Assembly: GCA_017464245.1 (NCBI GenBank)
Contig: JAFUDV010000094.1
Location: forward strand, 1 to 46,977
DNA from: Bacteroidales bacterium
Lineage (GTDB): Bacteria > Bacteroidota > Bacteroidia > Bacteroidales > UBA932
Reading direction: 5' to 3'
DNA: 46,977 nt
The first letter of the stretch is position 1. Every line of letters begins with the position of its first letter. Positions 41,471-46,977 of the stretch are shown here, in pieces. The translations under genes were made by a program, and so were the position numbers. The notes under the pieces are model-generated. The model saw nothing but the letters and a program-made list of their open reading frames with translations, had not been told where the DNA came from and did no database searches.

Positions 41471-41478
41471 TATATTTG
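41471..41478 (+). promoter_or_regulatory. -7 box (TATATTTG) for the xseA-glg operon
   Basis: TATATTTG matches the consensus; the TTTTCC stretch about 18 bases upstream can serve as -33. The xseA ATG is 22 bases downstream, preceded by a GGGGAAGGA stretch. Confidence 0.55.
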
Positions 41479-41499
41479 TGGGGAAGGAAAATACGGCTT

Positions 41500-42831
41500 A
41501 TGAGGAAGGATTATCTGGAGCTGTCGGAATTGCTTGCCATGGTGAAGGAAGGAGTCGCGGACGCCTTCCCGGACAAATATTGGGTGAAGGCGGAAATCAG
41601 TTCCTGGAGCCCCCGCTCCAACGGCCACTGCTACCTGAACCTCAGCGAGTCGCTGCGGGGAAAGCAGGTGGCCGATATCCGCGCCATGATCTGGAAATGG
41701 CAGTTCCCGCAGCTGAAGGCTTTCTTCGAGAAGGAGACCGGCCAGACGCTCCAGGCAGGCCTTACGGTCCTCGTCCGGGTGCAGGTGAATTTCAGCGAGC
41801 TCTACGGCATCTCCCTGTTCATTGACGACATCGATCCTGCCTTCACGGTGGGAGCGCAGGCCCTCGAGAAGAAGAAGGCCATCGAGAGGCTCACGCGGGA
41901 CGGCTACATGGACATGCAGAAGGAACTGGCGCTGCCGGATCTTCCGTACCGCCTGGCCGTCATCACGTCCCGGACGGCCGCGGGCTACGGCGATTTCCGC
42001 CGGCACCTGCTGGAGAACGAGGCCGGATACGCCTTCCGGCTGGACCTCTTCGAGGCTCTGATGCAGGGCGAACAGGCCCCGGCATCCATCGTCTCCGCCC
42101 TCATGGAGGCCCAGGAGGGGGCCTATGACGCCATCCTCATCCTCCGGGGCGGCGGTTCGGAGATGGACCTCGCCTGTTTCGACGACTACGACCTCGCCGT
42201 CGCCATCGCGACCTGCCCCGTGCCGGTGGTGACCGCCATCGGCCATGACCGGGACTTCCACATCGCGGACATGGTGGCGAACCGCTTCGTGAAGACGCCG
42301 ACCGCCCTGGCGGACCTGTTTCTCGACGCCTGTGCGGTACAGGATGCCGCGCTGGATGCGCTGGAAGTGCGGGTCCGGCAGGCCGTGGCCGACCGGCTGT
42401 CCGGGATGGCCCGGCGCTGCGACGCCCTTTCCGGCCGGATCCGGATGGGCCTGCTCCGGCGGGTCCATACTGGCGAACAGGTCGTTGAACAGCGGATCGC
42501 CCGGATCCGCCTGGGTCTTTCCGGACGGTTCAGCGCCCTGGTCCGGCTGTCCGACGCCGCCGCGCACCGGCTGCAGTTCGCCGCGACCGCCCGCCTGGGA
42601 CAGGAGATATCGGCCCTGGCCCTGAAGGAGGCCCTCATCAAGGCCTCGGACCCCCGGAACATCCTGGGACTCGGGTACGTCCTCGTGACCGGCCGGGACA
42701 ACAAGGTCCTCAAGACCGTGGACCGGGTGGCCGTGGGGGACCGGATCGGCGTCCGTTTCGCGGACGGCTCGCTCACGGCGAAGGTGGATGCGGTGTATGC
42801 GGATACCCATGACAAGGAAAACATTGCATAG
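41500..42831 (+). CDS. xseA: Exodeoxyribonuclease VII large subunit
   Basis: A 443-residue nuclease subunit. The N-terminal OB-fold is YWVKAEISSWSPRSNGHCYLNLSE, the catalytic region holds LAVITSRTAAGYGDFRRHL and ILRGGGSEMDLACFDDYDLAVAIATCPVPVVTAIGHDRDFHIADMVA, and a long helical C-terminal stalk ends in DPRNILGLGYVLVT. Start at 41500 (MRKDYLELSELL). xseB begins 8 bases after the stop. Confidence 0.94.
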   Translation: MRKDYLELSELLAMVKEGVADAFPDKYWVKAEISSWSPRSNGHCYLNLSESLRGKQVADIRAMIWKWQFPQLKAFFEKETGQTLQAGLTVLVRVQVNFSELYGISLFIDDIDPAFTVGAQALEKKKAIERLTRDGYMDMQKELALPDLPYRLAVITSRTAAGYGDFRRHLLENEAGYAFRLDLFEALMQGEQAPASIVSALMEAQEGAYDAILILRGGGSEMDLACFDDYDLAVAIATCPVPVVTAIGHDRDFHIADMVANRFVKTPTALADLFLDACAVQDAALDALEVRVRQAVADRLSGMARRCDALSGRIRMGLLRRVHTGEQVVEQRIARIRLGLSGRFSALVRLSDAAAHRLQFAATARLGQEISALALKEALIKASDPRNILGLGYVLVTGRDNKVLKTVDRVAVGDRIGVRFADGSLTAKVDAVYADTHDKENIA

Positions 42832-42838
42832 CAAGGAT

Positions 42839-43030
42839 ATGGAAGAGAAATTCGATTACGCGAAGGCGGTGGCCGAACTGGAGGAGATCGCTGCCAAGGT
42901 GGAGGATCCGGCGACGAAGCTGGACGACATCGATGCGCTCGTGGGCCGGAGCAACGAGCTCCTGAGGCAGTGCCGGGCGTACCTGAGGACCGTGAAGGAA
43001 AAGATCGACAAACTGGACAAGGAAGCATAG
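42839..43030 (+). CDS. xseB: Exodeoxyribonuclease VII small subunit
   Basis: A 63-residue helical protein (FDYAKAVAELEEIAAKVEDPATKLDDIDALVGRSNELLRQCRAYLRTV), the standard XseB pattern and length. It binds along the XseA stalk. The next gene, glgB, starts one base after its stop, joining a DNA-repair pair to glycogen genes on one transcript. Confidence 0.92.
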   Translation: MEEKFDYAKAVAELEEIAAKVEDPATKLDDIDALVGRSNELLRQCRAYLRTVKEKIDKLDKEA

Positions 43031-43031
43031 C

Positions 43032-45029
43032 ATGAAGAAGATTTACGAAACCGACCCGTACCTCGCACCCTACAAGGAGGCGATCGAGGCACGGCATGCG
43101 CGCATCGAAGGGATGCGGCGGCACATCGCCGGCGACGGCCTCCTGCGGGATGCCGTGAACAACCACATGTATTACGGCCTGCACCGCTGCGACGACGGGT
43201 CGTGGATCTTCCGCGAGTGGGCCCCGAACGCCACGAAGATCTACCTCGTGGGCGATTTCAACAACTGGAAGCGGACGGACGCCTATGCCCTCCGGCCCAC
43301 GGGCGGCGGCAACTGGGAACTCTCGCTCCCGTCCTTCTTCCTGAACCACGGCGAACTGTACAAGCTGTACATCGAGTGGCCCGGCGGGGCGGGGGAGCGC
43401 CTGCCCTCCTATGTCACCCGCGCCGTCCAGGACGAGACGACGAAGGCCTTCGCCGCCCAGGTCTGGGACCCGGCCGAGAAGTATGTCTGGAAGCACAAGG
43501 GCGCCGGGAAACGCCCCCATCCCATGATCTACGAATGCCACATCGGCATGTCCTCCGAGAAGGAGAAGGTCGCGAGCTTCGAGGACTTCCGCACGACGGT
43601 GCTTCCCAAGGTGAAGAAACTCGGCTATGACACCCTTCAGATCATGGCCCTGCAGGAGCACCCCTACTACGGCTCCTTCGGCTACCAGGTGTCCAACTTC
43701 TTCGCCCTGAGCTCCCGCTTCGGCACGCCCGAGGAGTTCAAGCGCCTGGTGGACGACGCCCACGGGAAAGGCATCGCGGTGGTCATGGACATCGTCCATA
43801 GCCACAGCGTGGACAACGAGGCGGAAGGCCTGTCCAACTTTGACGGCACCGACCACCTGTACTTCTATTCCGGTCCGCAGGGACGTCATCCCGCCTGGGG
43901 CTCCCGCTGCTTCGACTACGGAAAGGACGAGACCAAGTACTACCTCCTCTCCAACGTGAAGTATTGGATGGAGGAATACCACATCGACGGTTTCCGGTTC
44001 GACGGCGTCACCTCCATGCTGTACTGGGACCACGGCCTCGGAAAGGATTTCATCGGCTATGACAACTACTTCAACCAGGGGGTCGACGAGAATGCGGTGA
44101 CCTACCTCGCCCTCGCCAACATCCTGGTCCGGGAGATGAACCCGAACGGATTCACCATCGCGGAGGACGTTTCCGGCATGGCCGGCCTCGCCGCCCCGAT
44201 TGCGGCCGGGGGCGTGGGCTTCGACTTCCGGATGTCCATGGGCGTCGCCGACTACTGGATCAAGATCGTCAAGGAACGCACCGACGAGCAGTGGGGCGTG
44301 GGCGACATCTGGTGGAACCTCACCAACAAGCGCGCCGACGAAAAGACCATCTCCTACGCCGAGTGCCACGACCAGGCCCTCGTGGGGGACAAGACGCTGA
44401 TCTTCCGCCTGATGGACAAGGAAATGTACTTCTCCATGAACACGGAGTCCCGGAATCCCGTCGTGGACCGCGGCATCGCCCTCCACAAGATGATCCGCCT
44501 CGTGACGGCGGCGACGGCGGGCGACGGTTACCTGAACTTCATGGGCAACGAGTTCGGGCATCCCGAGTGGATCGATTTCCCGCGCGAGGGAAACGGCTGG
44601 TCCTACAAGCACGCCCGTCGGCAGTGGTCCCTCGCGGACCCGGACTACCTCCGCTACGGCTTCCTCCGCAATTTCGACGAGGCGATGGTGCATCTTCTCC
44701 GTGAGGAAAAAGTGCTCTACGAGGCCCCGGAACTGCTTGTGCAGGATGAAGAGAAGAAAATCTTGATTTTCAGACGCAAAAACTGTATCTTTGCGCTGAA
44801 TTTCTCGGCGACCGGTTCGTACCCCGATTACGGGTTTTCGGCACCGGAGGGCGAATGGGTGAACATCCTCGACACCGACGAACCCGGTTTCAACGGGTTC
44901 GGCCGGATTGTGGCCGGGGAGCGTCATCTTGCCGTACCCGAGAAGTCACCCAACGGCAACCCGCGCTATAGCGATACCCTGTATCTCTACCTCCCCTCCC
45001 GCAGCGCCGTCGTACTGAAGAAATTGTAA
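43032..45029 (+). CDS. glgB: 1,4-alpha-glucan branching enzyme
   Basis: A 665-residue GH13 enzyme that makes the alpha-1,6 branches of glycogen. An N-terminal CBM48 (WIFREWAPNATKIYLVGDFNNWKR) precedes the catalytic barrel: DIVHSHSVDN, nucleophile D324 in GFRFDGVTSM, acid/base E378 in FTIAEDVSGM, and MGNEFGHPEWIDFPREGN. The overall form resembles the eukaryote-like GH13_8 branch found in Bacteroidetes. A short AT-rich patch near 44755-44800 contains a perfect TATCTTTG box. Confidence 0.94.
   Translation: MKKIYETDPYLAPYKEAIEARHARIEGMRRHIAGDGLLRDAVNNHMYYGLHRCDDGSWIFREWAPNATKIYLVGDFNNWKRTDAYALRPTGGGNWELSLPSFFLNHGELYKLYIEWPGGAGERLPSYVTRAVQDETTKAFAAQVWDPAEKYVWKHKGAGKRPHPMIYECHIGMSSEKEKVASFEDFRTTVLPKVKKLGYDTLQIMALQEHPYYGSFGYQVSNFFALSSRFGTPEEFKRLVDDAHGKGIAVVMDIVHSHSVDNEAEGLSNFDGTDHLYFYSGPQGRHPAWGSRCFDYGKDETKYYLLSNVKYWMEEYHIDGFRFDGVTSMLYWDHGLGKDFIGYDNYFNQGVDENAVTYLALANILVREMNPNGFTIAEDVSGMAGLAAPIAAGGVGFDFRMSMGVADYWIKIVKERTDEQWGVGDIWWNLTNKRADEKTISYAECHDQALVGDKTLIFRLMDKEMYFSMNTESRNPVVDRGIALHKMIRLVTAATAGDGYLNFMGNEFGHPEWIDFPREGNGWSYKHARRQWSLADPDYLRYGFLRNFDEAMVHLLREEKVLYEAPELLVQDEEKKILIFRRKNCIFALNFSATGSYPDYGFSAPEGEWVNILDTDEPGFNGFGRIVAGERHLAVPEKSPNGNPRYSDTLYLYLPSRSAVVLKKL
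44763..44793 (+). promoter_or_regulatory. Possible internal promoter in the 3' part of glgB
   Basis: TTG (44763-44765) and TATCTTTG (44786-44793) are 20 bases apart in an AT-rich patch unlike the surrounding coding DNA. It would give a transcript for the debranching enzyme with a leader of about 240 bases. Chance occurrence is possible because the bases also encode NCIFALNF. Confidence 0.3.
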
Positions 45030-45040
45030 TAAAGACGCAT

Positions 45041-46977
45041 ATGGCTTTTTTGAAATTCAACAAGTCTGAGCTCGTCAACCTGTCCTACTCGCTCAAGCGG
45101 GAAATCCTGCTCGCCAGCAAGACCGGCGCCTATTGCAACACGTCCATCGTGACCTGCAACACGCGCCGCTACCACGGTCTCCTGGCCGTTCCGGTGGACA
45201 AGTTCGGAGGCTACCGCTACATGCTGCTGTCCTCCCTTGACGAAAGCCTCACCCTCCGGGGAAAGCGGTTCAACCTGGGCATCCACTGCTACGGGGACAT
45301 CTACGAGCCGCGCGGGCATAAGTACATCGTGGACTTCGACGCCGACCCGGTCCCCGTTGTCACCTACAAGATCGGCGAGATTGTCTTCCGCAAGAGCCTG
45401 GCCCTCACCCCGGACCGCAACCAGCTCCTCATCAAGTACGAGCTGGTGAACGCCCCGGCGAAGGTGAAGCTGGAACTCAAGCCCTTCCTGTCCTTCCGCC
45501 GCGTCCATGACCTCACCCAGCAGAACGGCACGGCCCGCACCGAGGCCGACGGGATCGAGGGCGGCGTGGCCTTCAACCTGTACGAGGGATTCCCGGACCT
45601 GAACCTCCAGGTGAGCGGGCCTTCCGCCTTCAAGGAGGCTCCGTGCTGGTACAACGGCGTCACCTACTCCGACGAGATGCGCCGCGGCTTCGACTGCCGC
45701 GAGGACCTCTTTGTCCCGGGCGCCTTCGAACTGGAGCTCAAGAGCGGCGAGAGCGTGGTGTTCTCCGCCAGCGCCGACGGCCCCGTCTCCACGGCCGGCC
45801 TCAAGCGCCGCTTCGCTTCCGTGGTAGGCAAGATCGGCCCCATCACCTCCTTCCGCGACCAGCTCGTCCGGGATGCGGACCTGCTGATCCGTGACAGCGG
45901 TGGCAAGAAGCAGGTCGTCGCCGGCTATTCCTGGCTGTACACCGGCCTCCTGCGGGAAACGCTCTACTCCCTCGCCGGCCTCACCCTCTACGGCAAGGAC
46001 GATCCCAAGGAGTTCGAGGAAATCCTGGACAACCTCATCGCCGACGAGCCCGAGCGCCTGTTCCACCGCACCACGCAGGTGGAGGCCCCGCTCTTCATGA
46101 CGGTGACCCTCCAGCAGTACATCGCCTACACCGGCAAGGAAAAGTACGCCTGGACCAAGTACGGCGACACCCTCAAGGGCATCCTCGAGAGCTATCTCCC
46201 CGGCCGCCGCGCCGAGGTTGCCATGCACCCGAACGGCCTCCTGTGGGCCCAGGTGGACGGGGTCGCCCTCTCCTGGATGAATGCCTATATCGGCGGCCGC
46301 GCCGTCACCGAGCGTCCCGGCTACCAGGTGGAGACCAACGCCCTGTGGTACAACGCCCTGTGCTTCGCCCTGGACATGGAGGCGAAGTACGGCCCCAAGG
46401 ACAGCGCCTTCACCCGCCAGTTCGCCCCCATCCGCGACCTCGTGGCCCGGAACTACCAGCCCACCTTCTGGAACGCGGACTTCGGCTTCCTCGCCGACTA
46501 TGTGGACGGCTACGGCCAGAACCTGGACCTCCGTCCGAACCAGCTGTGGCCCGTCTCCCTCGACTACAAGCCCGTCTCCGACGAGGTGGTGGGCGCCGTG
46601 ATGCGCGTGGTGAACAACGAACTGGTCACCCGCCGTGGCATCCGCAGCCTGTCCCCGCGCGACAGCAAGTACAAGGGCGTCTATGAGGGCAACCAGATCG
46701 AGCGCGACCTCGCCTACAACAACGGCTGCACCTGGATCTTCCTGCTGGCCCAGTACTGCTACGCCAGCTTCCACATGATGGGCAAGAACTTCGTCAAGCG
46801 GGCCGAATGGCTCACGGAAGGCTTCTACGAGGACCTCTCCAAGCACGGCGTCGGCTGCTTCTCCGAACTCTACGACGGCGATCCGCCCCACGAGCCGCAT
46901 GGAGCCATCTCCTCGGCCACGGCGACATCGGCCCTTCTGAATATCACTTGGTTGATCGACAAATACAAGGAGGAATA
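45041..46977 (+). CDS. Glycogen debranching enzyme (amylo-alpha-1,6-glucosidase), stop cut by window end
   Basis: A protein of 645 residues from ATG 45041 to the end; the last two bases, TA, are the start of its stop codon, so the protein is probably complete. The N-terminal domain (FLKFNKSELVNLSYSLKREILLASKTGAYCNTSIVTCNTRRYHGLL) is the bacterial GDE_N type and the C-terminal (alpha/alpha)6 barrel of GH133 shows HPNGLLWAQVDGVALSWMNAYIGGRAVTERPGYQVETNALWYNAL, DLRPNQLWPVSL and GVGCFSELYDGDPPHEPHGAISSATATSALL. It should hydrolyse alpha-1,6 branch stubs of glycogen. It follows glgB by 11 bases, so branch-making and branch-removing enzymes are co-expressed. Confidence 0.92.
   Translation, partial: MAFLKFNKSELVNLSYSLKREILLASKTGAYCNTSIVTCNTRRYHGLLAVPVDKFGGYRYMLLSSLDESLTLRGKRFNLGIHCYGDIYEPRGHKYIVDFDADPVPVVTYKIGEIVFRKSLALTPDRNQLLIKYELVNAPAKVKLELKPFLSFRRVHDLTQQNGTARTEADGIEGGVAFNLYEGFPDLNLQVSGPSAFKEAPCWYNGVTYSDEMRRGFDCREDLFVPGAFELELKSGESVVFSASADGPVSTAGLKRRFASVVGKIGPITSFRDQLVRDADLLIRDSGGKKQVVAGYSWLYTGLLRETLYSLAGLTLYGKDDPKEFEEILDNLIADEPERLFHRTTQVEAPLFMTVTLQQYIAYTGKEKYAWTKYGDTLKGILESYLPGRRAEVAMHPNGLLWAQVDGVALSWMNAYIGGRAVTERPGYQVETNALWYNALCFALDMEAKYGPKDSAFTRQFAPIRDLVARNYQPTFWNADFGFLADYVDGYGQNLDLRPNQLWPVSLDYKPVSDEVVGAVMRVVNNELVTRRGIRSLSPRDSKYKGVYEGNQIERDLAYNNGCTWIFLLAQYCYASFHMMGKNFVKRAEWLTEGFYEDLSKHGVGCFSELYDGDPPHEPHGAISSATATSALLNITWLIDKYKEE

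Noticed and set aside
42186-44927. A 913-codon minus-strand frame opposite xseA, xseB and glgB.
   Set aside because: It spans three real genes, including their junctions, and has no coherent domain.

Overview
The window looks like a chromosomal segment of a GC-rich member of the Bacteroidales, most likely an uncultured gut or rumen lineage. Supporting signs are: AT-rich promoter boxes of the TAnnTTTG type in front of many genes and almost no Shine-Dalgarno sequences; a two-component-propeller/AraC regulator beside a secreted arabinofuranosidase; the serC-serA pair close to a DUF1015 gene; DUF4783 next to rlmH; and a DnaX, RecQ and MetG of the lengths I associate with Bacteroidetes. The species call is inference. 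All assignments come from reading the sequence and from memory of protein families; no search was run.

Layout. 1-5950: a carbohydrate-use corner, with a lipoprotein resembling a carbohydrate-binding module, a membrane propeller regulator with an AraC output domain, and a divergent GH51 arabinofuranosidase. 6030-8160: miaA, a pRiA4b-ORF3-like gene and, divergently, yigZ. 8215-12340: serine synthesis (serC, serA), an outer-membrane barrel protein and DUF1015. 12530-14200: a small tandem-HTH protein and a solitary Y1/HUH transposase of RAYT type set among dyad elements. 14210-24613: recQ; an FKBP lipoprotein with a DUF3127 protein; a small membrane protein, dnaG and metG in one operon; an M16 peptidase and a secreted protein on the other strand. 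24680-30815: dnaX, lptB, ispH, cmk, a sigma-54 activator lacking a DNA-binding domain, and efp. 30890-35332: DUF4783, rlmH and a very large NtrY-like histidine kinase. 35368-41212: a tightly overlapped run of engB, prs, a small Cys protein, a PHP-domain phosphoesterase, a phosphoethanolamine transferase and der. 41500-end: xseA, xseB, glgB and a glycogen debranching enzyme whose stop codon is cut by the window end. No gap exceeds 300 bases; the largest (41213-41499) holds a hairpin array. I saw no rRNA, tRNA, CRISPR array or prophage.

The most unusual signal is not a gene cluster but several kinds of short palindromic elements. A solitary RAYT-like transposase is flanked by 60-68 bp dyads. 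Three 65-bp tandem units, each with a GTGCAC hairpin, follow der. A TGTCATTC...GAA repeat occurs inside metG, inside dnaX and after der. A 24-bp inverted repeat lies in frame inside the M16 peptidase, and a 27-bp inverted repeat separates GH51 from miaA. Three conserved genes thus carry repeat DNA translated in frame in linkers, much like the palindromic elements known inside Rickettsia genes. Whether the transposase moves any of these repeats is not shown by this window.
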